Shown here piece after piece: positions 43,393 to 50,503 of a stretch of 64,000 bases of DNA. Numbering within the stretch: position 1 is the stretch's first letter; each line of letters begins with the position of its first letter. The notes beneath the pieces are model-generated. The model saw only the letters and a list, made by a program, of their open reading frames with translations. It ran no database searches and had not been told where the DNA came from. The stretch covers positions 126,001 through 190,000 of IMG/VR virus record IMGVR_UViG_3300005056_000001; one strand, 5' to 3'. Made by a program: the position numbers and the translations under genes. The DNA comes from a virus.

Positions 43393-43721
43393 ATCAAAAA
43401 GTAAAAGAAATTCCTAGCCAATCCATAGAACTTGCCACGTCTTTGGGTTTTATCTATGACAATGAACCAACGAACTATTCGGCGATATTCAATTGGATAA
43501 GGGATGTTTATGGCCTATCCTGCACGGTTTCGATGAACCATGACTATAGCGGTTATTTCTTCATGATAAACGTGTTGTCCAAAAAAATTAAATGGTATGT
43601 CCTAGAAGATGACCTGAAGACCATAAAGTTGGAGAAAAGCTATTACATTATACAGGATATGGGGCTTGAGTCTATCTTAAGGCATATTAAGGAGACATAC
43701 CCGCTTGGTTATAGCATATAA
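43389..43721 (+). CDS. hypothetical protein
   Basis: 110 residues; coupled upstream by ATGA overlap. Alpha/beta fold apparent (GYFFMINVLSKKIKWYVLED). Unknown function. Confidence 0.6.
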   Translation: MNQKVKEIPSQSIELATSLGFIYDNEPTNYSAIFNWIRDVYGLSCTVSMNHDYSGYFFMINVLSKKIKWYVLEDDLKTIKLEKSYYIIQDMGLESILRHIKETYPLGYSI

Positions 43722-43728
43722 CAGTCTT

Positions 43729-44403
43729 ATGGAAAAACAACAAAATCGCATACTCGGGAAAAACTATCGTAGCATCCGACACATTTTTGGATCCAAAAAT
43801 CCTGATAGTGACAAGTATCTTGACCCGATAAAACAAGCTTTTCTTACCAAGAAACATCGTGGTAATGACCTAATAATCAACCTAGAAAAATATGATGGCA
43901 CCAATACAGGAGTCGTAAAGGTGGATGATATAATCTATCCGATTACAAGACAAGGATATAAGGCCACGTCTTCTCCTTTCCGAATGCACCACGACTTTGC
44001 CGATTGGGTAAAATTCGAGGACGGTATTTTTGATTTTCTAAAAAATGGAGAACGTCTTGTTTTTGAATGGTTGGGGTCTCATGGACTTTCTTATAGCGGA
44101 GGAAATATTGTCTTGTTGGACATGTTTGACTCAAACAACAAACGAGTACCGTTTTTTGACCTCATAAACCTACATTGCAAGGTTCCGTTGGCTAGGGTAC
44201 TCCACATGGGGCGACAGATTTCTATAGACGATTCTATGGCACTATTAATGGACTCCCATACCCATGACATTAAATGCAATGATACGCCCGAGGGTATGGT
44301 TTACAGAAGAGAAGTCGAGGGTAAATTTGACTATATGGGTAAATTCGTCAGACACGACTTTGAGGCAGGCAAAAATTTTAATATAATCGAACAAACAATA
44401 TAA
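43729..44403 (+). CDS. RNA ligase-type nucleotidyltransferase
   Basis: 224 residues from ATG 43729. Covalent nucleotidyltransferase motifs: I EKYDGTNTG (about 53-61, adenylated Lys in K-x-D-G), III ERLVFEWLG (about 107-115), IV EGMVYRRE (about 187-194) and V GKFVRHD (about 202-208). Length and motif set match the stand-alone RNA ligase (pfam09414-like) class rather than DNA ligases with an OB domain. It would seal broken RNA, for example tRNA cleaved by a host anticodon nuclease. No polynucleotide kinase partner is seen nearby. Confidence 0.75.
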   Translation: MEKQQNRILGKNYRSIRHIFGSKNPDSDKYLDPIKQAFLTKKHRGNDLIINLEKYDGTNTGVVKVDDIIYPITRQGYKATSSPFRMHHDFADWVKFEDGIFDFLKNGERLVFEWLGSHGLSYSGGNIVLLDMFDSNNKRVPFFDLINLHCKVPLARVLHMGRQISIDDSMALLMDSHTHDIKCNDTPEGMVYRREVEGKFDYMGKFVRHDFEAGKNFNIIEQTI

Positions 44404-44408
44404 CGAAC

Positions 44409-44828
44409 ATGAAATTTAAAATTGAAACATGCACAGAGATGTCCGACAATAACAACATGTCCCAAGAAGATATAGACGCAAAACAGCAGAAACTTGCCGA
44501 GGAAGGCATGAATGATTACATGGACTATATGCACGAAGCATCCCAAGCCCGCATTTTTCATAACAACGAAATCCTAAACACCATTTTTAAGGAAAAGGGC
44601 GAGGCGTTTCACCAAGACCTCTTGGCATACTGTGTGGGCTTGGAAAATATCGGAAAAGTTAGCATAAAATCAGAGCCAATTGGTACCATACAAAAAGAGG
44701 ATTGTGGCCAAATAGAACATGTATGGATTACGCAAACAACAGGATTTTTCGGGGATGATTTCCATGGTACTGCCTGTATTAAATTGTCCGAAAAACGTTA
44801 TCTTCATGTGCCATATTCAATGACGTAA
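44409..44828 (+). CDS. hypothetical protein
   Basis: 139 residues; an internal ATG at 44442 (MSDNNNMSQEDIDAKQQ) is an alternative start. Helical N-terminus, beta-rich C-terminus ending RYLHVPYSMT. Follows the RNA ligase by 5 bases, so coexpression is likely. Confidence 0.65.
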   Translation: MKFKIETCTEMSDNNNMSQEDIDAKQQKLAEEGMNDYMDYMHEASQARIFHNNEILNTIFKEKGEAFHQDLLAYCVGLENIGKVSIKSEPIGTIQKEDCGQIEHVWITQTTGFFGDDFHGTACIKLSEKRYLHVPYSMT

Positions 44829-44839
44829 TCAATAATATC

Positions 44840-45034
44840 ATGGAAAATATATACGAATACAAGAATAAAAAATATCGCATTTTTTCTGAAAGTAAAATGA
44901 AGCTTGATGGTGTTTGGGAAGATTGTATAATTTATCAAACTCTGTATCATAACCCTGACGGATGGATATGGGTCAGAACAAAAGAGGAATTTTTTAAATT
45001 GTTTACTGTTGTTTCAACAACCCCCAAAGTATAA
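44840..45034 (+). CDS. small hypothetical protein
   Basis: 64 residues (MENIYEYKNKKYRIFSESKM); beta-rich, SH3-like pattern 'Y.Y..K.Y.I'. Its stop overlaps the next ATG. Unknown role. Confidence 0.6.
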   Translation: MENIYEYKNKKYRIFSESKMKLDGVWEDCIIYQTLYHNPDGWIWVRTKEEFFKLFTVVSTTPKV

Positions 45035-45435
45035 TGAAAAAATACGAGGACAAAGAAAGTATAAAGAAGAATGCAAAGGATCGATGGAAAAACATTCTTG
45101 AGGAGCATGACAATCCCAAGCCTATAGACCCGACCACCAAGGAAAATACCAAGGCTCTTGATGTGTTGATAGTAAAGTACAAAGACCTTAAAGAGTTGGC
45201 GGCAAAAAACTTGGAATTATTCAGGTCAACAAAAGAAGAGGACGAATACTTTGCCGTGTGGAATGTATACAGTTTGATTCTCTTTGACTTGGAGGACATG
45301 CGGATGTCTAGTTGGAACATGCGACTTGTGCCCTGCAAGACGTCGAGAGTGTATGCAAAAACAGTACCACAAGACCAAGTACCCGTAAGCAACGATATTG
45401 CCAAGAATGATCCACCCGAACAAGCATCCGAATGA
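45034..45435 (+). CDS. helical hypothetical protein
   Basis: 133 residues, highly charged and helical (KDRWKNILEEHD, YKDLKELAAKNLELFRSTKE). Overlaps neighbours by 1 and 4 bases. Unknown function. Confidence 0.6.
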   Translation: MKKYEDKESIKKNAKDRWKNILEEHDNPKPIDPTTKENTKALDVLIVKYKDLKELAAKNLELFRSTKEEDEYFAVWNVYSLILFDLEDMRMSSWNMRLVPCKTSRVYAKTVPQDQVPVSNDIAKNDPPEQASE

Positions 45436-45767
45436 AATATAAAACCTACCTAAAAAACAGGACGCTTTTTGAGAAACGCTACCTTGAAGATGAACACAAA
45501 CGGTTTTTATGTAAGGGTTTGCTTGTGGAACTGCTAAATAGTATCCATAACAAGGCCCTGTTTTTCATGGTGTATTCCTATGACAGGAAAATGCAGGGTT
45601 CTATGGTACTAAGGTGTTTGGACACAAAAAGATTTGTGACAATTACGGGTCAGAACATGTCGGCACTGACAAGCCTTGATCTAACAAGGTCTTGTTTTGA
45701 TACGTATGGAGAAGTCGAGTATGACAGAATTATAAAATTTTGTAAGCAAAAAAGTAATAAAAAATGA
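45432..45767 (+). CDS. hypothetical protein
   Basis: 111 residues, basic, alpha/beta. Coupled to both neighbours by ATGA overlaps. Unknown function. Confidence 0.6.
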   Translation: MKYKTYLKNRTLFEKRYLEDEHKRFLCKGLLVELLNSIHNKALFFMVYSYDRKMQGSMVLRCLDTKRFVTITGQNMSALTSLDLTRSCFDTYGEVEYDRIIKFCKQKSNKK

Positions 45768-45967
45768 GTTATAATCCACCCGAGTGTTCTGATGATTTTG
45801 AACAGATTCAGAATATGTCGGACATGAGTCGATTAATGCAGGATACCACAAAGGCCTTTACCGAATTATTGAGTCTGTCACTGTCAGCAGCACTGTCAAG
45901 TATCGAGACTCTTTCAATGCCACACACGAATGAAAACACCGACAACAACACACCCGAGGAGGATTAA
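45764..45967 (+). CDS. small acidic protein
   Basis: 67 residues; Met/Ser-rich helix (TKAFTELLSLSLSAALSSIE) and acidic tail. Last gene of the rightward series; a hairpin follows. Confidence 0.55.
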   Translation: MSYNPPECSDDFEQIQNMSDMSRLMQDTTKAFTELLSLSLSAALSSIETLSMPHTNENTDNNTPEED

Positions 45968-45991
45968 CATCCTCCTACCAAACAATAAAAA

Positions 45992-46049
45992 GACACTATG
46001 TCTAGGTCAACAAGGTTTTTATGTCTTGTTTTAGCCTAGTCATAGTGTC
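45992..46049. terminator. long hairpin between convergent genes
   Basis: GACACTATG-T-CTAGG pairs with CCTAG-T-CATAGTGTC, and the loop contains a second stem AACAAG/CTTGTT. It includes the last codons of the minus-strand gene. Likely a bidirectional terminator. Confidence 0.75.
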
Positions 46050-46361
46050 AGATTGTTGAAGCTCGCTGTCAGATGTTTCCTTTTCCAATATTCGGAGAGT
46101 ACCAAGCAGACATTCCATTTGTGCAATGTCTAATTCTAAAAGATAATTTCCTGATGTATTAAAAAAGTAATCCTTCATTGCCGCAATTCCGTGCTTTCCA
46201 CAGTCGTCGAAGTTGCCCAAGCATATATTATAGACATACGTTGTGGATATCGGGAATATGTTTAGCGGGTCATCCTTTTTTAGTCTTGAATACACGGCAG
46301 GCGAGATGTGCAGGTCTTCTATTGCCTTTACGGTTCTTTGTTTTAGCTCTTCGTTGTTCAT
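46002..46361 (-). CDS. hypothetical protein
   Basis: 119 residues. 'QRTVKAIEDLHISPAVYSRL' and 'FPISTTYVYNICLGN' suggest a helical, possibly HTH-like protein, but this is weak. Overlaps the start of the gene upstream by 4 bases. Last gene of the leftward island. Confidence 0.6.
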   Translation of the reverse strand: MNNEELKQRTVKAIEDLHISPAVYSRLKKDDPLNIFPISTTYVYNICLGNFDDCGKHGIAAMKDYFFNTSGNYLLELDIAQMECLLGTLRILEKETSDSELQQSDTMTRLKQDIKTLLT

Positions 46362-46861
46362 TTTCCTTTTCTTTTGATCTTAAAAATATAATTACAGCCA
46401 TAGGTCAGCATAGTCACATTGAATTTTAGAATATAGATGGATGCCGTCCCTAGTTTCTGCAAAACAAAACCACCACCAATATAAATTCCACTGTGGATAA
46501 GCTCTACGCAATGTCCAAGATTTTTCCCGAAAAGAATGCTATCGCCCTTCTTAAGTGTGTTTCTGTCTACCTTTGAGACGTCTGTTTTTTCGAACAAGTA
46601 TTCCTTTTTTATTGGGTCTAGGCTTTTGTGTTCTGTTACTTCTGTTGTGAAGTTGTGACAGTTTTTGTACCTGAACCGTTTTTCGTTGCAGAAGCGTCCA
46701 AGGTTAGCCTGTTGTTGTCGGGGTAGTCCTACCGCCTTGTTGTCAATTTTTATATCCACCTTCCCGACATTCTGATCAGGAATTTCAATTTCTCTTGCCT
46801 TGTACATATAGCCATTAAAGGACTCTTTTGTTTTGGTGTTTTTTGCCTTTAGGAATTTCAT
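46358..46861 (-). CDS. NlpC/P60-like papain-fold protein
   Basis: 167 residues. 'RYKNCHNFTTEV' (about 66-77) gives the catalytic Cys context (xCxxF), 'LKKGDSILFG' (about 102-111) the usual 'GDLV.F' strand and 'LIHSGIYIGGGFVLQKLG' (about 122-139) the catalytic His strand. This is the order of NlpC/P60/CHAP amidases. No signal peptide, so it acts in the cytoplasm or virion, or is released at lysis. Overlaps the Csx15-like gene by 4 bases, so the two are probably translated together. Confidence 0.6.
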   Translation of the reverse strand: MKFLKAKNTKTKESFNGYMYKAREIEIPDQNVGKVDIKIDNKAVGLPRQQQANLGRFCNEKRFRYKNCHNFTTEVTEHKSLDPIKKEYLFEKTDVSKVDRNTLKKGDSILFGKNLGHCVELIHSGIYIGGGFVLQKLGTASIYILKFNVTMLTYGCNYIFKIKRKGK

Positions 46862-47211
46862 TTAAATCTTTTTGTACGAACCTCATTTCTAAGGTTCTGT
46901 AGGTCAATCTGTAGGTCAGGCTCAAACACAAAGCCTGTTTCTGTTCTGACAGCCCAACGGATTATTGGGAATGTGCCAAACAAACCGTGCCATATGGCCA
47001 AGAATGGTGCAACTGCCGTGCTCATGCTAGGAAGTATGATTGTGGCTGTCTGTCCTGCCTTTAAGTCCTCGAACTCGTCGAGTTCTAGCAGTATTGTTTC
47101 TAGTTGGTTTATTAATGTTTCGGGGGAGGTTTGATCCAACATACCTACCTTTGGTTGGTGGGTTGTTCCGTTGACTATGGCAGGATGCCCCGAGAAGTTT
47201 AGTATTTGCAT
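46858..47211 (-). CDS. Csx15-like protein (type III CRISPR cyclic-oligoadenylate family)
   Basis: 117 residues. MQILNFSGHP at the N-terminus, 'ATIILPSMSTAVAPFLAIWH' (about 56-75), GLFGTFPIIRWAVR (about 76-89) and a C-terminal 'DLQNLRNEVRTKR' match my memory of the Csx15 (VVA1548) family: 'LNFSHP', '..LP.L...A..LLAELHGR.G.FP..+RL' and 'LQ..R...R'. Csx15 is linked to type III CRISPR loci and was predicted among ring-nuclease-type proteins handling cyclic oligoadenylates. In a phage it would be a candidate signal-removing anti-CRISPR. Assigned by eye only. Confidence 0.6.
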   Translation of the reverse strand: MQILNFSGHPAIVNGTTHQPKVGMLDQTSPETLINQLETILLELDEFEDLKAGQTATIILPSMSTAVAPFLAIWHGLFGTFPIIRWAVRTETGFVFEPDLQIDLQNLRNEVRTKRFK

Positions 47212-47265
47212 TTTTTGATTTTTAAGGTGGATGTAAGTGGTTTTGTTGCTTGGGTGGTCGTGCTA

Positions 47266-47448
47266 TTATAGGTAATCAGCATCAAGACCACTATTCATTA
47301 ACCCTTCAAAGGCGTGCATTACACACACACCGTCATCCTCCCATATTAGAAGTATTCTCTTTACTGCCCCTTCTAGGCTTGGTGGAAATGTAATAATGTA
47401 TTCAGCACCATCCTCGTCTCTTAAATTTATATTAGTTTTACCGTTCAT
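47266..47448 (-). CDS. small hypothetical protein behind leader RNA 1
   Basis: 60 residues (MNGKTNINLRDEDGAEYIIT...). Start codon directly follows leader RNA copy 1. The C-terminal 'EGLMNSGLDADYL' is partly repeated in a gene remnant at 47923-47967. Function unknown. Confidence 0.65.
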   Translation of the reverse strand: MNGKTNINLRDEDGAEYIITFPPSLEGAVKRILLIWEDDGVCVMHAFEGLMNSGLDADYL

Positions 47449-47530
47449 AATATTTCGACACTTTCAGCCGCTTGTTACCTTATCCTATTTTGGCAATCGT
47501 ATGCAGCATTACTATAGGGCTGCTATTTTT
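47449..47530 (-). ncRNA. structured leader RNA, copy 1
   Basis: About 80 bases ending at the start codon of the 47266 gene. Helices read on the minus strand: P1 GCAGC/GCUGC, P2 UUGCC/GGUAA, P3 CGGC/GUCG. Loop CCUAU of P1 can pair with AUAGG in the P2 loop. The P2 pair U-A replaces C-G of copy 4. Here it is intercistronic, behind a broken gene. Confidence 0.7.
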
Positions 47531-47546
47531 AATTAAGTTTTTTATA

Positions 47547-47750
47547 TTAAAAACCGTACTCTCTTGCAATGCTCATTGCTAGTACGTAACACTTTTCTTC
47601 ATTCGAATCCCCGTTGGAGAATTTATTAAAACTATAATCCTCTAACGACCTTAGCACCTTTCCACATAACCGTTTCCATGCTAGGTTGCTTTTGGTAGAT
47701 TACATCGCTTCTATCTCGTGTAATTCCTTTAAAGCTTTTGCGTAATCCAT
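47547..47750 (-). pseudogene. small gene broken by an in-frame stop
   Basis: From ATG 47750 the frame reads MDYAKALKELHEIEAM, then TAA (47700-47702), then continues open for 50 codons (STKSNLAWKRLCGKVL..., SIAREYGF) to TAA at 47547. It is placed correctly behind promoter element C, so it was probably a 67-residue gene, helical and basic. A nonsense change, or a short leader peptide, explains it. Confidence 0.55.
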
Positions 47751-47793
47751 GATGTTTTTAGTGTTAAAAGTGTACTACCTTATTGGTATGCAA

Positions 47794-47834
47794 CGAATCT
47801 ACAACAAGTTTTTAATTACGCAAGTTTTACGTAA
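47794..47834 (-). promoter_or_regulatory. phage promoter/operator element, copy C
   Basis: On the minus strand TTACGTAAAACTTGCGTAA (47834-47816), then 19 bases from TTG to TAGATTCG (47801-47794), then GCATACCAATAAGGTAG. Drives the broken gene and, through leader 1, the genes to its left. Confidence 0.75.
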
Positions 47835-47880
47835 AATATTTTACTTTATTTCAAAACTTTCTTTTTGTAAATTGCAACAA

Positions 47881-47922
47881 AACAAGCCACAAACCCCGAC
47901 ATATAAGTGGTTGTGGCTTGTT
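47881..47922. terminator. terminator, ACAAGCCACA type
   Basis: AACAAGCCACAA pairs with TTGTGGCTTGTT; T-rich on the right and A-rich on the left. Nearly the same stem as at 32138. It closes the leftward gene at 47976 and the remnant. Confidence 0.8.
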
Positions 47923-47985
47923 TTAAATTATTTTAAGGATTGTAAGTCCACTATTCATTAACCATTCGACACTTTCTACCTACGT
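47923..47985 (-). pseudogene. remnant of a leader-gene junction
   Basis: Reading leftward, GAAAGTGTCGAA (identical to the end of leader 1) runs into codons EWLMNSGLTI, similar to FEGLMNSGLDAD at the end of the 47266 protein, then TAA at 47923. CCACTATTCATTAACC is shared exactly with 47291-47306. It looks like the scar of a deleted copy of the leader plus gene unit. Confidence 0.45.
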
Positions 47986-48329
47986 TTAATATAATAATAT
48001 TTTATATCAACCAAGGAACTAACCGACAAAAACCTAGGAGTAAGAACAATAACATTTTCACTAGTCCCCATCCTTTTGTAATTCGGATTAAAATCGTCAT
48101 ACATATTCAATGTATAGGTCAGTGTGTCTACAAACTTATCCGAGACAATAACAAGTGTTAATAATGAGTCATTGACGCATATTGTGCCTGACTCATTGAT
48201 GTATTCACCTAAAACAACTTCATTGCTTAAAGAAACCTTTGTGACAGTTTTTACTTGGCTGTAACATAATGTCTGTCCGTAACAGTATGACGTAAGCAAT
48301 AACAATAAAGGAAATAATAATTTTTTCAT
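47976..48329 (-). CDS. small exported protein
   Basis: 117 residues. MKKLLFPLLLLLTSYCYGQT is a clear Sec signal peptide with cleavage likely after YGQ. The mature part is beta-rich (VVLGEYINESGTICVNDSLL), about 98 residues, ending in basic IKYYYIKRR. It would act in the periplasm or at the outer membrane; a superinfection role is possible. It sits between two leader-RNA units. Confidence 0.65.
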   Translation of the reverse strand: MKKLLFPLLLLLTSYCYGQTLCYSQVKTVTKVSLSNEVVLGEYINESGTICVNDSLLTLVIVSDKFVDTLTYTLNMYDDFNPNYKRMGTSENVIVLTPRFLSVSSLVDIKYYYIKRR

Positions 48330-48481
48330 TTTGTGTGATTTTGTGATTCTGTTGTGTATTAAAATATTTTTGTTAAAGGCATATATGTACCTAACTTTGT
48401 AGGTACTTTCTAAGGTAGCGTTTTAGGCCCTTTTCTCCTTCTGTAAGGCTTTCTTGGTCATATTAAAAGGTGTATGCTTCT

Positions 48482-48904
48482 TTATGCCATTGCTGACATA
48501 TATTCTCCTTTTGGTATACTATCAATTCTGTTAATTGATTTGATGAGGAATTTTCTCCTTTCCCAATTAGGCAAATCTACCTTCCAATCTTCATAGTTGG
48601 AAGAGTCTAAACATTTCCTGCTTGGTTTGTCCCTAGTAACAGCGGAGATAACTCCGCCTAGCATGGTTGTTTTAACATAAGCAATCGCCTCCTCTTTCGA
48701 GGGTACACTTAACCCACATATTGGGCGGTTCAGGTATACATCGCCATTCGTTTCATCTTTATCCGTGAGACTTACCTCACAGATAAATTTGCTAATTATC
48801 CCGACACATGTTGTGTAAGCTGCCCCATCTTCACGGTATGCTACACAGGCAACAGATGGAAAAATAACACCGCCAATACTCTGTACATTTATTATGATTT
48901 GCAT
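48482..48904 (-). CDS. hypothetical protein behind leader RNA 2
   Basis: 140 residues. Start codon directly follows leader copy 2. 'GGVIFPSVACVAYREDGAAY' opens a beta-rich N-terminus; 'KEEAIAYVKTTMLG' is helical. No known family. Regulation presumably through the leader. Confidence 0.65.
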   Translation of the reverse strand: MQIIINVQSIGGVIFPSVACVAYREDGAAYTTCVGIISKFICEVSLTDKDETNGDVYLNRPICGLSVPSKEEAIAYVKTTMLGGVISAVTRDKPSRKCLDSSNYEDWKVDLPNWERRKFLIKSINRIDSIPKGEYMSAMA

Positions 48905-48982
48905 AATATTTCAGCACTTTCAGCCGCATGCCACCTTATCCTATTTGAGTGATCGTATGCAGCTAAATTATAGGGCTGCTAT
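48905..48982 (-). ncRNA. structured leader RNA, copy 2
   Basis: Same architecture as the other copies: P1 GCAGC/GCUGC with loop CCUAUAAUUUA, P2 UCACU/GGUGG, P3 CGGC/GCUG (a G-U pair where copy 3 has G-C). The P2 loop keeps AAAUAGGAUAA. It ends at the ATG of the 48482 gene and starts 19 bases after the stop of the 49001 gene. Confidence 0.7.
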
Positions 48983-49000
48983 GTTTTTAATTGTAATTTT

Positions 49001-49240
49001 CTATATCTTACTTGCAAGGTTTTTAACGCCTATTTTTTCACCGTAACTGTTTACTGCTGCGTCAACATCATTCAGCTCTGTATACGAAATCAACTCGTAT
49101 AATTCAAACCCTTGTTGGGGAGTTAGAGTATAAAATTCTACTTGGTTCCCGATATTGAATTCAATCCCTGCTTCAATACAACGGTTTGAGTTATTACATA
49201 ATGCATTGTATGTGTCGAGTACTGTATTAGAAGTTTTCAT
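49001..49240 (-). CDS. small hypothetical protein
   Basis: 79 residues from ATG 49240 (MKTSNTVLDTYNALC); a longer frame to 49345 would run through promoter element D and is rejected. Alpha/beta, with no recognised motif. First gene after promoter D; leader RNA 2 follows its stop. Confidence 0.65.
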   Translation of the reverse strand: MKTSNTVLDTYNALCNNSNRCIEAGIEFNIGNQVEFYTLTPQQGFELYELISYTELNDVDAAVNSYGEKIGVKNLASKI

Positions 49241-49282
49241 AATATTAGTCTTTTTTAAGTGTACTACCTTATTGGTATGCAA

Positions 49283-49324
49283 CAAATCTACAACAAGTTT
49301 TTTAATTACGCAAGTTTTACGTAA
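49283..49324 (-). promoter_or_regulatory. phage promoter/operator element, copy D
   Basis: On the minus strand TTACGTAAAACTTGCGTAA (49324-49306) and TAGATTTG (49290-49283), an exact -7 match, then GCATACCAATAAGGTAG. Drives the 49001 gene. Confidence 0.8.
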
Positions 49325-49429
49325 AGTTAATTCAAAGTATTTCAAACTTTATTCCGAAACAAAAAACAAAAACCGTCATAACCCTGTATTTATCAGTGAT
49401 ATGACGGTTTTTGTTTTAGATTAAAATTA

Positions 49430-49837
49430 CTACTTCTTTGGTAAGTCAATATTTTTACCAAAGAAAACGACATCAATAAGGTCGTCAACTCTAGATGTTA
49501 CAGCCTTTGACGAGGTCAGGTCGTTCCATTTGGTTTCTTTGACAGTTTCGGACGTCGCATTTGTCCAATAGCTGTTGCAATTTCCGTACATCATGGCCGA
49601 ATGATAGGCTTGATCGTCTGCCATTTCTTCGGCAGTTGAAAAGCTTTTTCCGCTGTTAGATTTGAATGGTTTATCCATGCTATTTGTTTTAAGTGTTAGA
49701 GAACCCTCATTAATGTAATCTATATGCTTTGTAGGTGGCTCGTCGTAAATACCAACCATTTCCCCGTGTGGAAACTCTTTGATTTCTGCAACTTCGTAAA
49801 GTGTGCCTCCGAATATTACTTGGTCGCCCTTTTTCAT
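49430..49837 (-). CDS. hypothetical protein
   Basis: 135 residues. Residues 1-45 look like a small SH3-like barrel (KKGDQVIFGGTLYEVAEI). The rest is polar. No leader RNA precedes it; its promoter is not obvious. Unknown function. Confidence 0.65.
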   Translation of the reverse strand: MKKGDQVIFGGTLYEVAEIKEFPHGEMVGIYDEPPTKHIDYINEGSLTLKTNSMDKPFKSNSGKSFSTAEEMADDQAYHSAMMYGNCNSYWTNATSETVKETKWNDLTSSKAVTSRVDDLIDVVFFGKNIDLPKK

Positions 49838-49867
49838 ATCTATATTAGTTTAAAATGTTAAGGTTTG

Positions 49868-49889
49868 TAAGCAGGTTTGTACTTGCTTA
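49868..49889. repeat. repeated hairpin, copy 1
   Basis: TAAGCA...TGCTTA with a short loop. A close copy lies at 50406-50428. Each sits 3' of a minus-strand gene that has a leader RNA, so they are probably terminators. Confidence 0.55.
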
Positions 49890-49902
49890 GGTTACTATAC
49901 AG

Positions 49903-50187
49903 TTAAATACTAGTGATTTCAACAGAACCCAACTTTCCTCTAAAATTATACATGAATTTCACCCATTCCCCTTTTACGGGTTCGTAGCATTGGAAGTAAT
50001 CTTTCATTGTTACGCATCCCACTTCCTCAAGCCCCCATACCTCAAGGACTTTTATAATTTCGGGTAGCCAACCCGTAGATAGAGCAACTACATCTGACTC
50101 ATGATATGCTGTGTCATACAACTCCGCATTTAGTTTTTCTATTTTCGCTACAGCTAGTGTAGCATTTTTAAGATTTATAGTTTTCAT
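49903..50187 (-). CDS. hypothetical protein behind leader RNA 3
   Basis: 94 residues (MKTINLKNATLAVAKIEKLN...). Start codon directly follows leader copy 3. 'CVTMKDYFQCYEPVKGEWVK' in the C-terminal half. No known family. The unit is promoter E, leader 3, this gene and a hairpin. Confidence 0.65.
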   Translation of the reverse strand: MKTINLKNATLAVAKIEKLNAELYDTAYHESDVVALSTGWLPEIIKVLEVWGLEEVGCVTMKDYFQCYEPVKGEWVKFMYNFRGKLGSVEITSI

Positions 50188-50266
50188 AATAATTCGGCAC
50201 TTTCGGCCGCTTGTCGCCTTATCCCATTTAGGTGATCGTATGCAGCATTACTATAGGGCTGCTATG
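50188..50266 (-). ncRNA. structured leader RNA, copy 3
   Basis: P1 GCAGC/GCUGC, P2 UCACC/GGCGA (one A-C mismatch), P3 CGGC/GCCG. The P2 loop reads AAAUGGGAUAA, which still pairs with CCUAU of the P1 loop through a G-U pair. It follows promoter element E directly and ends at the ATG of the 49903 gene. Confidence 0.7.
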
Positions 50267-50307
50267 TTTTAATTAAAATTTTCTATAATTACCCTTTCGG
50301 TATGCAA

Positions 50308-50349
50308 CGAATCTACAACAAGTTTTTAAATTACGCAAGTTTTACGTAA
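50308..50349 (-). promoter_or_regulatory. phage promoter/operator element, copy E
   Basis: On the minus strand TTACGTAAAACTTGCGTAA (50349-50331), then TAGATTCG (50315-50308) and GCATACCGAAAGG. Directly upstream of leader RNA 3. Confidence 0.75.
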
Positions 50350-50405
50350 TATTAATTTGAAATATTTTAAAACTTTCTTTTTGTTTTAAATTACATTAAG
50401 AATTG

Positions 50406-50428
50406 TAAGCAGTTTTTGCACTTGCTTA
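50406..50428. repeat. repeated hairpin, copy 2
   Basis: TAAGCAGTTTTTGCACTTGCTTA, close to the hairpin at 49868. It lies downstream of the 50504 gene on the minus strand. Confidence 0.55.
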
Positions 50429-50503
50429 GGTATTATTTCTATCTCTACACAAAACCGTATCCACCAATAAATAGGATTGAAACACTTCGTCTTTCCCCCC
50501 TTG

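Noticed and set aside
46002-47211. Remnant of a CRISPR-Cas locus suggested by the Csx15-like gene
   Set aside because: No repeats, spacers or other cas-like genes in the window; the neighbours are phage orphans.
47600-47625. ATTCGAATCCCC resembling a tRNA T-loop
   Set aside because: No complementary T-stem or acceptor stem flanks it; it lies in the open part of the broken small gene.
49241-49345. Longer N-terminus for the 49001 gene
   Set aside because: The extension is the translation of promoter element D and is not expected in the mRNA.
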